Origin: Ligula intestinalis
Lineage: Eukaryota > Platyhelminthes > Cestoda > Diphyllobothriidea > Diphyllobothriidae
Length of the DNA: 64,000 nt
Direction of reading: 5' to 3'
NCBI GenBank assembly: GCA_036362985.1
Contig: JAYGXS010000004.1
Span: 24,598,161-24,662,160 of the forward strand
Of the stretch, positions 22,755-35,093 are shown in pieces. Position 1 is the stretch's first letter; each line of letters opens with the position of its first letter. Below the pieces are notes generated by a model, which worked only from the letters and a program-made list of their open reading frames with translations, was not told the origin of the DNA and ran no database searches. Both the position numbers and the translations under genes were made by a program.

Positions 22755-24220
22755 GCCGGTGTGAACAATTTAAGCATTCTCTCAACTTTGACGACCTACT
22801 TATCCTCTCCCCTCGCCTCTACAACAGTTTATCATTCATTATTCTATGCATCATCGGGAGACCCCCATTCTCGAAAGGAAATTGCTCATGCAATAAATAT
22901 ACTACGTGGCATAAAACCAGCAGAGAACGATATGTCCACTAACATCTACGTTCTGGCACTATCAAGCAGACGTTGGAGGATGAGGTAATTCCCGATAACC
23001 TATACACTTTTTGCCTGATATGAGACGCAGTACGAGGAATACCGCACGATAAGTCCCACTGTTGATGTTGGCAATATTTCAATTGTCATTTCCTGAGGCT
23101 TTCAGAAGGCATGTTACTTAAGGATACGACTCAACAAAGCCGGATTCGTAGCTGGACGTGGGAGCACCAAACAGAAATTCATACCGTACGGTCAAATAAA
23201 CCACCAACAGACCACCGCCTGTTTTGCTAATTCGACAATAATCTTCGGTTTTGTGTATCGCGATTTCCTCTGGCGGATAATAGGGTAATATTGCATTCCG
23301 GCACAAATAATCGCTACAGTCAAGGCCCGCTGTCTTTCCCAGTCTGGTCCAGCGTTCAAGAAGGTTGTACTGTCATTTCTTCTGTCCAACTACGCCAATA
23401 GCTCGTAAAGGAACTGAAGGATTTTGGCGGCGTCGAATATACGCCTAGGCACACGACTGACTCATCTCCACTACGCAAAAAATATTGCCTTAAACCTATA
23501 GTGATTTACAAAATGTTGCGGATGAATGAGGTTGCTAAAACCGTCAGTTTAGTCACCATCTCCGATAAAACCGAGGTTATTTCGAACTAAAGCCTTGGCC
23601 AGGGGGATCTAGTTGTGAAGAAATACGACAGCTTCGAACATCGTGAGATAAGGTTGCTGCCAACTAAACAGGGTATGGAAAAAAAGATGCCACTCACTGG
23701 GATTTTACAACCCTTAGATGTCTACGGAAACGAAGTTACAATCCTCACTGTCACAGAGAGAAATTTGTATCGGGCATCCGTTAGGTCAGCTCTGTATGGC
23801 TATTAATGCTGGGTTGTGCACGTTTAAGCTCGGCAAACACAAGTAGTGACCATCGTTGCCTAGGTATTATTCTTTGAGTGGGGCACACCGACTTCGTCTT
23901 AAATGAGACAGCTCACACTAGCTGTTTAATCACGAAGATATAGCAAGCCATTCGAGGAAGATAGCTGTTATGGCTCCGGCCAGTTCTTGATTTACATCAA
24001 CGAGTTCAGTTTCAGTCCTCGGCTAAGTGCTGCTGTTGACCTGGAAGCGTCGAAGAGTTTCGCTCAGGACCTGAAACAACAGTCAGTCAAAAGGTATAAA
24101 TGGTTTTTGGACCTTCGGTAATCGAGCTGCATTTCTGGTGGGGAGCAGATTGAGTTTTCCAGGCCTGTTATAGATCGTCATGCGCGCAGAAACATAATCC
24201 ATGACGTCATAATTGTCGGC
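22755..24220 (+). pseudogene. Old, heavily decayed RTE-like LINE
   Basis: Collinear with the 18.5-20.9 kb element but far more diverged. 'EQFKHSLNFDDLL' at 22765 matches 'EQFEHLLNFDEQP'; 'VYRDFLWRII' near 23255 matches the motif A neighbourhood; 'IYRASVRSALYGY' near 23770 matches 'VYRASIRSVLLYG'; the end near 24200 matches 'RHARRNIIHDVII' against 'HHAWRGTVRDIIE'. Stops are frequent and the catalytic YADD region is not recognisable. Confidence 0.65.
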
Positions 24221-25139
24221 TATATCAGGCACGAACAAAGAGAACCTCGATCGCAGCCGATAGCGTAAGCTTATAGTCCACTGTTAGAGCAATGGGTTTT
24301 GATTTGTCCCGGTCAGCTGATTTAAGCTTGTCTCTAAGGCCTATTCAGCCTGAAGTTAGAAACTGTCCAACTGATGACGCCAGATACCAGAGTGGCCAGT
24401 CTTGTCTGAACATCTCCTTCGATATTCGATAACTTGTTGCTGTGCGACTATTTAAATGGATCCAAATTAAGTCCGCGCGGCTTTTTATGTGGTACCAACC
24501 TACGAACTCCAATAATATTTTTCTGTATTTTTGCTAGTAAAATTGTCAAAGGTTCTTTTGATTAAAACATATTCTCAAAGAACTTAGGTCAAAAAATGTC
24601 GCGTGGTCTATTGTCTTACTCTAAAATAAGACGAGCGGAGTGGGCAATATACAAATGAGCGAAAGCTATATAATATAACATTACTAAATGTGAAAGGGCG
24701 AGGCATGATGGAAAACCGCCAAGTTTTCAAAAAAGGACAGGTGTTGCTTGCATAATCTCAGAAATAGCGTGTTACGCACTAATATTTCCCTTATGCATGA
24801 AGCCAACGTGGGCTTCAACGCTGTCATAGATAACCTCACACGGCGCCAATTTACGGCTGGATATGAACTCTAGTCTACCTCAGAGCCTGCGTCTATTCCG
24901 CCATGCTCTTCTGAATAAAGTAAAGGTTCACCAGGAAAGTTGTGAAGTTCTTAAATCACATATCACTGGTGCGAAAGAGGGTCAGGCAAGGGAAATTTTT
25001 ACAGCACGTATGGATTAACCCGGCGCCTTTTGTCAGCGCTATTTTTTCGCGATTGGCTACCTTCATGAAGCTTACAAAATTTGCATGCTAGCCGAAAAGT
25101 ATAGCAAATACTGACATAAGCGCAAAAATGAAATCATAC

Positions 25140-25514
25140 CTCGTCAACAATCCGCCGCTTAATGATACCCCTGCGTATCATTTGGGCTTCAATAACACGA
25201 GCATTCGCAGCATAGGAATCAGCAATCTCCTTGGCCTCGGCTTCCTCCTCCTCATCTTCGATGGTGGAGACTGTGACGGCAGTGTCCACACCTTGAGTGG
25301 TTTCCTGCTGTTGTACACTGCGGCGCATCTTGGGCGCTTGTACTCCCTCGGCTTGCAGAGCGGCCGCCTGAGAGGCGAGTGCGGTAAGCAGTTTTACGTT
25401 TGCCTCGCCTGCATCTGTGCCATCTATTTTGACCGACCGTGTAGCTAGTGCAGAGGGCGAGAGTCCAATGTTGCCCACTTGCAGGTGCAAGGCACCGTTA
25501 ACTATGAAGTCCGC
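25140..25514 (-). CDS. STEEP1: STEEP1 exon 2 (STING ER exit protein / CXorf56 family)
   Basis: Second exon, 375 bases, phase 0 at both ends. It starts after the acceptor 'tcgtttttaaag' with '[12 protein letters not shown]' and ends '[11 protein letters not shown]' before a GTATGA donor (25139-25134). The block '[20 protein letters not shown]' followed by '[11 protein letters not shown]' is the family's diagnostic acidic C-terminal region; in vertebrates it reads very similarly. A low-complexity Ala/Gln-rich stretch lies between. The last short Lys-rich exon expected downstream (below 25134) was not found; the flank there is an old RTE copy. The family is conserved in eukaryotes; in mammals it promotes STING exit from the ER and is also found with spliceosomal proteins. 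Confidence 0.85.
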
Positions 25515-25954
25515 CTTTAAAAACGATTACAGGGAGTAGATTAATCAGAAGGGAAAAGTACTTTTGCAGAACCTTAAGCTAAATCTTATGCCACGGTTCA
25601 TGAGCTATATCACAATTACAAAAATATAAGATAAATTGTATAAACCGAGAATCCGCTTACATTGGACTTCGGGTCACTAGTTACTGGAGTTGGTCTTGTA
25701 TTCAAGGCAAGAGATGAAGTATATAAGCAGTTCATATTTCCGGCCACAGATTAACTCTATTTGGTAGAGCCACCGCCTAGTTCGTGATGGTTTTAAGATA
25801 GAAACCAGAAGCTTCTAGAACTCCGAAAATTGTGAGATGAATCACTCGCAGAAAATGGACACACATTAAGTAAGAGAGTTGCAAAATAAACTTTTGTCAA
25901 AAACATGGCAACTGTACGCCTTTAAGAATTTCAATGACCCAGAAAAAGACTTAC

Positions 25955-26305
25955 AATGTGACCTTTAATGCTGTGTCTGTAGAACAGTAAGAGGCCACAG
26001 CTCTTGCAGTACCTCCGGAACTGCCGTTCGATCCCATCCTTCCACCTTACGTAGACGCAACTCGACGGACTTGCATCTGTGGCATTAATTTTATGAGCTC
26101 TTTTGGATACGTCGAGGACGCGGGAAAGATCACGAGGGCGTTCGGGCAGTTTCTCTAGCGGACAGTCAAGAATCAGAGACATCTGCCCACAAATGCAACA
26201 ATATATGAAAAGAGGCTTTTCACTTCCATAATTGTGACGATCTTTATTGTCAGTTACGATGTGAGTAACTCGTTTACGGACCCTTGGCTTCGGTTCCTTA
26301 TTCAT
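25955..26305 (-). CDS. STEEP1: STEEP1 exon 1 (STING ER exit protein / CXorf56 family)
   Basis: First coding exon: 117 codons from an ATG at 26305 to 'HSIKGHI', then a perfect GTAAGT donor (25954-25949). Conserved features are 'EKPLFIYCCICGQM' with a CxxC pair (Cys-Ile-Cys variant), 'LDCPLEKLPERPRDLSRVLD', and 'GIERQFRRYCKSCGLLLFY' with the second CxxC, which together form a probable zinc site. The ATG lies 20-30 residues before the first conserved block, as in the family, so the start is credible. A 440-base intron (25515-25954) of phase 0 leads to exon 2. No TATA or promoter could be defined. Confidence 0.9.
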
Positions 26306-26559
26306 TACGAGGAAACACGATCAGGACCAAATGAGATTTCGAAAGCCTTAAAACCAAATCCAATGGCCAATCAGACATGTAGAGCACTTTAAATCTTTGA
26401 TGGGGAAATAAGGATTTCGCTCTTGAGCTCCATATTCATATCCAACAATATTAAAAAATTTTAACTTTAACAACAGCAAATTAAACAGATAAAAGATAGC
26501 ATCGTCGATATTTGTCAGCAAGTCGTGAACAGCCGCTACTGATACACCTTTCTTTTTAT

Positions 26560-26765
26560 ATAAAACAGGTTCTCAGCTAATGAGAATCGAATTTGCATTT
26601 TAATGTCGCAATAGTTTCTTAAAGGTAGGCCGCTTCAGGGAGTTATTCCACGCCCCGACAACCCTACACATGAAGGCGTTTCACCTAACGTCCATGTGGA
26701 CCAGCTACCTCTTCAGTTTAATGGGCTGACGACGTGGATGATTCGTCCTAGCCAATTTGAAGATT
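26560..26765 (-). pseudogene. LINE polyprotein C-terminus, separated part
   Basis: Matches 7436-7640 on the minus strand ('HMDVR' block, 'VVGAWNN', and a 'LLRH*NANSI' end). It is the 3' continuation of the LINE RT at 27310-28830, split from it by about 535 bases of unrelated DNA (26766-27300). Confidence 0.55.
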
Positions 26766-26820
26766 GTGGGCTCTTTGCTCAACTTTTGCGTTGTTTAAAC
26801 TTATCAATAACCAATTTTGT

Positions 26821-27075
26821 TTAAACTCGAATATAAAACACAAGCACACTTTCGGTTTTGACGAGTGCCAGCAACTGTCTTGCTAAGCACTCTCCACGGC
26901 CTAACTCTCTCCTCACCTGCCGCTGTTTATTTTGCCATTCAACGACCCCTCTCTGGTGATCATTCTCGGGCTCAGGAGAATCCAGCAACAATTTACAAAC
27001 GCGATTTTCCTCAATTTTCACAAGCGCGGCCCAACTAACTTGGATCCCGATCTTCACATAGTCATACTTCGGCAA
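26821..27075 (-). CDS. Unidentified 84-codon ORF within an insertion in a LINE
   Basis: ATG-led frame, 84 codons, mixed charged and hydrophobic composition ('VSWAALVKIEENRVCKLLLD', 'RQVRRELGRGECLARQLLAL'), so it does not look like random reading. It lies in the 26766-27300 insert that splits a LINE. No family is recognised. It could be a piece of another mobile element, a retrocopy of a host gene, or chance. Confidence 0.3.
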   Translation of the reverse strand: MPKYDYVKIGIQVSWAALVKIEENRVCKLLLDSPEPENDHQRGVVEWQNKQRQVRRELGRGECLARQLLALVKTESVLVFYIRV

Positions 27076-27309
27076 GTCGACTGCTTGACTAATGCCGGCT
27101 AGGACCGTGAAGGATCTTAGTGAGTTGTATCATTTCTAATCTGCATTATCATCCTCATATACCGGTTTTGACCATTTTTCATAAGAATAGTCTAGTTAAT
27201 CACATACTTGTAGTTAGCTTACCTAGAAAGTTTCTCATAATGTATTTGCCAAGACTTTTTGTATATTTGTAGTGATATAGCCTCTACAAGATATATTATC
27301 CAATTCTAG

Positions 27310-28830
27310 AGCGCACACACGGCCTCTGGTAATTTGGTAGGTTTGAATTTAGTCACCGCGTTGTTGCCTGTAATTCAGAGGAAACAAGTTTTGTTCACCC
27401 ATCCTGGCCTTGCAACGCAGATGACCAAGTTTCTTGACTATCTGCGTAGTTCTTGCCTGCACACATTCCAGCTGCATGTAAACCTTCTTTTATCACAGAC
27501 GCCAGGCCTTGACGAAATAGTCCAAGAAGGACCAAAGAAATGCTACGTAGGTTTTTCTGATCTACAAAAATCCTCGTCTTAGCACAAATAACACCTGTGT
27601 CGCGCGTTCAGCTGCCTCTAGACACCGTGAAGATGCTTTAAGCAATCAGGTTCTGAGAACACCGAGGTGCTACCGTTCCTCAGCATGTGCAAGAGACTGT
27701 CCACTAGGAAGGAAGTCGAAGGAATCACCCTCTACACTGGTCCTTCTTGTACGGAGCCTTCAACCCCCACACTTGCTAACGTTAAAAATTAAGAGTCAAC
27801 CAGCAGGCCAGCTGCTAAGTTGATTGAGCATCTCTTGAAGTGCTTGCTTATCGACATCAGACCTGATGGCTCTCCGTCGTCCGCAAACATGATAGAATTG
27901 CAGCTCAGGCTGTCGACACAGAAATTGACATAAACTAGAAAGATCAACGATTCTAAGGCTGAGCCATCACTTGGACACCACCTAGAACAGGGGTAGGGGT
28001 TTACTTTGATGCGCCAATGCACATAGTTTGCGATTGCCATAGGAAAAAGTCTGTCATCCATAACAGTAGGTTTCCTCTTATTCCAATTTCAGGTAATTTA
28101 TGAATTAGAAGTTCGTGCGTGTCGCTGTCAAGCGCCTTCATGAAATCCATGTTAATGATGTCATCTCTACAATATTCGTCCAATGCGCAAGTCTACAGTT
28201 CAGTCTAGAGCAAAAGGTGGGAAAGACAAGAGTGGCTCTGCCTGAAGCCGTATTGGAGCCCTGAGAGTAATTTATACTCCTCCACGAAATGTATTCCTAC
28301 CTTATTAATCATAGTTCCCATTATTTAACAGCAAATGTTGGTAAGGCTGACGGAACCATAACTGTTGACTTTCATGCGAACACCACGCTTGTATTTCGGG
28401 TATATATTATCCTTCTGCCATTAGGATGGCAGTCCTCTAACTCAGACGACGAACAAAAGATATGCACTAGCTTTCTGGAGAGCTCGGTCGCCAATCCCTT
28501 CAAGAACTTGCTAGTATATTGACAGAACGGACTATTTTGCCTCTTTGAGCGGTAGCATCACTCTTTTGACTAGAGATGCCGGGAAGAGTATAAATAAGAG
28601 TGCTGGGCCAATGCTTACAACAGTACTATTGTCATCAACACGACAAAGAGGGAGCAAGGGAAATCTTCCGAGATCTAGCGTAGTTCAAGCTGATACCTTC
28701 AAGTACAACTGTCATTGGTTGATGGCCGAGCTGACCACAGTCATCTTTCAAATATGCGATAGAAAACAGTTCCCCGTTAATTCGAAGAGACAACTGTTGT
28801 GTATATTTACAAGCGCTGATTAAACAGAAA
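27310..28830 (-). pseudogene. CR1/jockey-like LINE reverse transcriptase, decayed
   Basis: Minus-strand frames in order: 'NSYGSVSLTNICC' (28330-28370), 'YGFRQSHSCLSHLLL'-like block (28220-28270), 'INMDFMKALDSDTHELLIHK' (about 28100-28160; motif A Asp present), 'GSALESLIFLVYVNFCVDSL' (27920-27990; usual GPL replaced by ESL), 'SIMFADDGEPSG' (27870-27900, ADD present), then the 'FVRPHLEY'-type region (27490-27560). Stops and frameshifts occur throughout. The C-terminus continues at 26560-26765. Confidence 0.75.
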
Positions 28831-28844
28831 ACACTGTGAACTCA

Positions 28845-29075
28845 CAGAGGCAGCTCTTTGCTCAGCAACGCAGAGAAGGTCATTGCTCGCGTCCTCTTCA
28901 ACAGACGTAGCCCATACTCAGAGCCCGAAATTCGCCCGGAAAGGCAGTACAGCTCTCACAGGAACCGTATATCCATGAACAGTGTACCAAACCTTATTCT
29001 ACCTTCGTTGGTTTGACGAAGGTGATGAACGGGATCAACTATGATGGGCTCAAAAAAGATATCTTAGCAGGTAAC
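28845..29075 (+). pseudogene. Short LINE reverse transcriptase fragment
   Basis: Plus-strand frames give 'LLSNAEKVIARVLFNRRSPY' then 'EPEIRPERQ' and 'FVGLTKVMNGINYDGLKKDI', which line up with the fingers and motif A of a non-LTR RT ('..AGK..ARVLLNRL...', 'F.DLTKAFD..N.DGL'). The motif A Asp is Gly and the second Asp is Asn. It sits head to head with the minus-strand LINE. Confidence 0.5.
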
Positions 29076-29330
29076 ACAACTGGTGCGCCAACATAAAAAA
29101 TGTTAAACACGAGACAGTGTTCTCTGAATTGTAAAGTTTTTTTTAAAATATGGCTCCAATTTCCTGACATCTGCAGAATTAACTTCCTTCACGATTCGGG
29201 TTTACTGTAAACTCTAGTGGCCATTCGTTATTAGGATTTGAATCCGGATTAACATAGAAGTGGAGTAATACGAACCGCGTATCAAACCCAATTAAACCCA
29301 ACTTACACCAATATACAAATTAACATACCT

Positions 29331-29558
29331 CATGAGCATCATTCCAAAGAATGTCAAACGCGAAGGCTGAGTTGTCCACCGGATCTTCAAAGTCGGTCAG
29401 GCCTACAAGTAGCAAGAGACCACCTTCTGGAAACGCCGCGGAGTTCAAGGGGTTACGAAAGTTAATATGTTCTGCGGGACGGGAAATTATAGAGTCCACA
29501 CCAACCATATCAGATAGCATAATTACTTCAAGTTCAGCTGCCTCCACAGAATAATGAA
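29331..29558 (-). CDS. Candidate exon of an unidentified gene
   Basis: Open frame with protein-like composition: 'AELEVIMLSDMVGVDSIISR', 'EGGLLLLVGLTDFEDPVDNS', 'AFAFDILWNDAHE'. It ends exactly at a consensus GTATGT donor (GAG then GTATGT, 29330-29325) and is preceded by 'ttattctgtggaggcag', a plausible acceptor. Splice signals at both ends and the lack of stops favour a real exon. I do not recognise the protein. The next exon would lie at lower coordinates, beyond the LINE insertions, and need not belong to STEEP1. Confidence 0.4.
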
Positions 29559-29584
29559 ACTGGTATAGCAAGATAGAATTCCGG

Positions 29585-31100
29585 ATGCGAAAGTTCTCGA
29601 ACGAACTGGAGTTAGAGCAGCATCGTCATGCGGCGGCAACTTCCATTGCGCTGAGATTGCCTGATCGCGAAGATGAACGCAGTCCGCCTACCCATCGACT
29701 CTTATGTCGCCACAGACGCTCGTCGACAAAAAAGAGAAGAACGTTGCTCCAAGGACATTCTGGTGGACTCTTGAAGCATTCATCCCGCAAAATACCAGTA
29801 AGGCTAGCGCATCGCAATGAAAACTGGGGAATTACTCTATGAGGACAACTGCATCGTCGTTGCCAAAACCAAAAGAACGGCTTGCGAATCTTAAGCTCCC
29901 CTGCCTCAATATCATCAGCATCGCGCCCCCACTATAGTGCCTGTAATATTAAGGAAAAATCAGCATAGTTATTGGATGCATTGGACACCTCTGGAAACAA
30001 TGCATGACATCCCGACAAATGCACTTGGCTCCTTTATCATCGCCCCCGTATCAAATCTTACTGCGTCCATGACAATGACTCATACACCAACGTGGCTAAT
30101 AAGACTACTAATGTCCCGCCACCAACGTCGTCAAGCGCAACCTCCAGCTACAACCCCATGTCGGCGGTGACGGACGCTGCCCCCTCTCACATTCCGCAAA
30201 CGGCGAGAACAAGCCCAAGGCCCCGTCAAAAACTACCGTCAATACAAACGCTACTACTATCAAACATTTGGAGTAGCTCTTAACATATCTTCATCCCAAA
30301 CGCGCATTCACTTAACCCATCAGCTTTGTTGATCTTTTGTGAATTCGCCATTATAAATTGATCTAGATCCACATCTACTTTAAATGTCCGAAATGTCCAT
30401 GAACGTCCAGTCCTCACATCAGCCTTCTCAGACCTGTGTATATCAACAGCAGTGTCATTAATTATAATATTGAAAAACATCCAATGACTTTTTCAGCCTT
30501 GCCTACACTTTTGCTAACAGCACACTGAACACAAATGACACAACTACTGCCACTGACTCAGCAGCTTCCACACACTACTGCCCCAAAACTTCCCCGTACA
30601 GGTAGGTCACGCATAAAGCTGGACGATCGCTAACGAATCCACCTTAAGGAAGCTGGCGAACATATGCCAGGAGCACAAAAACCCCCATCGCGCTTGTCAA
30701 AGGTGCCCACACAATCGACGTAAGGTACTTGGCTACGCGGTCGTATGCGTACTAAGAAAAAACACTAAAACCAACCTTCACGACATCAAGAAATCACAGG
30801 CATGGAAGCAACAACCCAAATGTAAGTGGCAACCCTGATTTTGAAAATTTATCCACATCGTCCTTAAAGTATTCTGAAGCATGTGAATTCCGTTTTGCCC
30901 GAGTTGTGTCAAATTCCGATGTGTTGTGTCAGGGATGTAGGCTGCACGCAGCACGCACTGGAAGAATCTTAGGAATGGTAGTCATTGCGTTCGATCTCGG
31001 CACTATTAGAGGGACAGAGTCGGCCAATCCAACGGCACCCGGGAAAGGAAGTGAGAGAGCGAGTTGAACCGATTGCAAATGGCCATTCCTCATCTTAAGC
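29585..31100. other. Unassigned, partly G-poor region
   Basis: 29940-30620 is G-poor on the plus strand and gives Thr/Pro/Ser-rich frames (e.g. 'TTNVPPPTSSSATSSYNPMS' at about 30098), a composition like that of decayed LINE ORF1. No domain is seen. On the minus strand near 29720-29740 'WSNVLLFFVDER' resembles a 6-phosphogluconolactonase motif, but nothing around it supports this. Confidence 0.25.
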
Positions 31101-34100
31101 AATTTTCGGTGCCTTAATCTAAAGAGATTTGCTCAAAGCTGGGGCTCGGAAAATGGTAATTGCGGGATAATTTTTCCTCCTCATATGATGGAAATGCAGA
31201 TCACATTGGCTATTTTTTAATGTGATATATATGACAATCCTGGTCTATCGTACGCAGGACACGTGCGTGGGACACGCAAACGAAAGTTTTACGTTTTAAG
31301 AAACTGAATCTTAATCCGTTTCTAATTATATAAACCTAATCAAGGTCCCGAATCTAGAGGGGGCGAAAAAGAGGTAGTGCATTAGATGCTGCCTCGGTCT
31401 GCTACCAGTATAAACCACTATAAACCATCACTATAAACCAAGTCGCGTGCAATTCACAGACACTGAACACACCGTGTTGGTAAGCATACGATTGAACTCA
31501 TCGATCGAATGTGAAGGACCATTTTATAGCGACGAGCTTGATGGCTAGTCAGAAAGAGCAGGCGAATTAAAGCATTGGTCAATTCTGTACCCCTTCGTCT
31601 GTTTTCTTTTTTCGTTTTCTTCGTGTTCGGCATCATATTCCTGTAACCATGACGACAAAAGCAATAACCATCACTAATGCCAATTCCAAATTTAAGTTTT
31701 GCTTTCAATCCTATCAGTTAAGCGTCATCATCTCAGCGGCTGTTATTCTTGCATTCAGCCTTCCAAATTTCGGCGATTGCGTTACCCTCGTGTTAGTTTA
31801 AGCTCGCTAGCTGTTCCAAGCACATAAATATATTTATTGATATAGTACCAAGTGGGCACAGCCACAGGTTTTTGATTTCCTTGGACTTAACATGTCCAAT
31901 ATGCTTGTCAGGTATTACTTCATTCTAGGCACGATACCAATCATACGTATACGTTTACCATACATTTCGGAAAGTCAACGAGAACATTTCATGCAATCTT
32001 CCGACATAGAAGTCTTCTCTCAATTATAAAGTGAGCAGTTGCATGTAAAAAAGAGCATGCATGCAAATGTAGTTTTCTTCCTTCAATTGATTTATAGCTG
32101 TTTGTATGTGTTCGTCTGCATTATGTTTAAGCTACCAACTCTCTAAGAGGCAGTTTAAAATTTATCCGACAGTTCGTCGATAAGGTTGGTTTTTGGACGA
32201 ATCCAAAGACGAAGCCGCTTACTTCGTGTTCCATTGTAATATTTTTCCTGACTAGAACGTGCTAGTTTTTGCCCACGCATATTATATGTTTTTCACCATA
32301 TGGCACGTTATTCGGACATAAGTGAAGCTAAAATTTAACATCGCTCTTTAATATGCGATTTGAGCCGAATTTTAAAGTATAAGCGTTTGCACAAGACGCA
32401 GATTGTTACAATGGAGCACCTTTGGCGGAACAATATTTCTATAAATTTCCACATCAATTCCTGAATTATCTGGGTATTTTTTGCGTATCTGATTCCTTCC
32501 TCCTCCCCCAGTTATTCCCTGTTAACAATGTACTAGTGCGATAGTAAACTTTAGTAGCTTCTAGCTTCAAGCCGAGTATACTCAGCTTTTGGTATATAGC
32601 TACAGCAAATTCTAAATTTTCTGAAATCTGCTCGCATTATCCGACTATGGAATGCCTGTGCATACCCTATGCAATGTTCAGTGCGTGTATACCGTCTTTA
32701 TCGCACGAAAGATAGCTGAATTTGAAGAGCGGCGTGCCGTTAATAGTTGAGCTGTATGTCGTCAAACTGTAGTAATTCCAGTCTTGCGATTTGATCTATG
32801 CGCGCGTGCATCTTTGAGACCTCTGACGTCACAAACACCGCTTGTGAGGTCCGACTGATAGCCATATCATGTCCAACGGACACTGACTTCAAGTAGCTCA
32901 TCATAAAGTTGCACACCGGGAAACAAAATACTGTCATTTGGATCTAGCAGCATGCAGCTACAATGATTTACTCGGGTAAAATAGGGACTCAGATAGACTT
33001 TTCTGCCTCTGGCTCGACGTATAGTTGCTATCTATTCTCGGTAGAAAATAAACCTTGTGCTTTTTGTTTACTCCGACAATTTCTTCTACCATTCTTCATC
33101 AAGAAACTTTTGGTAGTGGACTTTTCTTTTGTGTATTTGCACTGTCAGCAATATTCCTGTCCAGCCTCATTTGACAAATAGAAATTGGCGTTCAGCACGC
33201 CATCCTGTCTAGAGTTCGCCCCTCATAAACTGTACTAAAGGTTATGTTTTCGGTGTTTTACTCCTTACAAAATAGCATTGCTTTTCCCGTGTTAAGGTAC
33301 ATTTTCGTTGTTTTCCGACTATCGTAAGTGATAATTAGTCCTCTGTGCACTAGCAGATTAGTTAAAGCGCATGCTAAGAGTTGCGAGAAAATTACCATCA
33401 AAAAATTCAGAAGAGTAGTTAGCGAGCATACACAGCTTTTGATTAATTATGGTTGGGCCAGTACACTTATATGAGAATGGCTCTGTCTAAGCTTCGTTGT
33501 CGCTTAACTCACCGTCCCTATATATCCCCTCCCCGTTATTCACGAACTCTGCTTGTATGAAAGGAACATTAGTGCTCGCGTATTGTAACTTGTATCCTAC
33601 CCTGATACAACTAATAGCCTGACGAAAATTTATCGAAACGTACTTATGCTTGCCACTTAGTTTTCTGAAGTGATTTTCATTGATTATATACAAGGGCATT
33701 ATAAGGAAGTTAAATATTTGCGTACGTTAAACACTCTGTCATGCAGCATCAGATGGCTTCAGCACCCAATACAAAGAATTACTGCCAATGGCCGTTGCTG
33801 ATTCCTACGGAAGTACAAATCTATTGATAAGACATGCGTAATATATTTGTTGTGCCACTCAGGTACTTAGTGGAACAATTAATAATGGTAGCTATAGCAA
33901 GGGACACATAATTTTTGTGGTACTTTGTACATGCCTCTATCATCCCCTCGGAGAACAATCTTTGGAGGCATACGCAGACAATGCTAGAGTCTGCTAGAAC
34001 TCTAAGATTTTGCGGTCCTTCTGTCTGCTACCTTACCAGCGGTGCCGTTTTTTCAGTGGTTAGCCATACTTGTCTCTGATCCACAGACTACTATTAATTA

Positions 34101-35090
34101 CTCCTTTGCATGTGACTAAATATGATAGACATATATTTGAAACTAAAAGACTGTGAAAAATCGACAGCATACCGATTTTCCATGTATCCTGACTGGCAGG
34201 AGTTTAAACAAAGCGATGGAGCTGGAAGGGCAGTCAGATTTATGACGGGTACTCTTCCATTTCATTCTTAAATATAGGACAATTTTTTGGTCTCAAAACC
34301 GTCAGGTAAATAAACATGTGCCCGTTGCGGAGGTACCTCACCGGGCACCTTCAGGCACTAATCACGTTTTTGTCTACCTTTTTTCGCCGGTTGTGTTGGC
34401 CGTTTTATCGGTTTTCACACTGGTTGCCTCTTCTTACCGATTTTATATTATTTTCAACACAAACTGTGCAGATCAATTCAAACTGCTAGATTGCCCGAGT
34501 CTGCTTGGCAATGAGAATTGATAACCTAAGTGCAGTTTTGACCTGCTGAGGTGCTTTGTTTCAAATGCGGGAATCCAATAGCAGTTTAATTGACCGTTTT
34601 TTTCACTTGACTACCAAGAGTCTTAAACTAGATAGTAGATTGCATTCCACGCCATACAGTCGAGGAGGATGCTATCGCTGTAATGTCCCGTGATTCGACA
34701 GTTCGACCGTAATATCCGACGAGGTTCACCGTATGCACCACAGCAAGACTGCGCAGAAAACGGCGACTTGCACGTGGATTCGATTACAGTGGAAGTAGAC
34801 TTTCGTTGTATCTACAACACCAATCCGGTGTCATGATCAAGTATTCCGTATTCAAGGATCCCTATTCTCTGTAATAAAAACAATTTCTATCGTTTGTTTT
34901 TTGAGGCATGCAATTTTATTGTCATTATATAATATAGTTGTTCTCATTATTTGATAGGTCCTTCGCCAATTTGATTGTTCTTACTGTCGGCCTTATTTCA
35001 CAAAGTCACTGTTTCGAACATACAACTAAGATGGGCACAGTGATTGACGAGGGTATGCACTACACTTATAAATCTCAAACGCGTTCCTAG
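31101..35090. other. Quiet AT-rich region
   Basis: Apart from a repeat D copy (33400-33485), no transposon, repeat partner or convincing exon was recognised. Short frames (31454-31708, 32740-32937, 33487-33699, 34318-34521) lack motifs and splice support. Confidence 0.4.
33400..33485. repeat. Dispersed repeat D, copy 3
   Basis: 'attcagaag.gtagttagcgagcatac.cagcttttgattaatta' and 'ggccagtacacttatatgagaa' match the copies at 7.8 and 50.4 kb with some substitutions. Confidence 0.5.
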
Positions 35091-35093
35091 CAG

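Noticed and set aside
25128..25448. 106-codon plus-strand frame
   Set aside because: Antisense to STEEP1 exon 2, which has splice sites and family motifs.
29626..29817. 'WSNVLLFFVDER' resembling 6-phosphogluconolactonase
   Set aside because: Only a dozen residues match; the sequence after DER does not fit and no other motif of the family is nearby.
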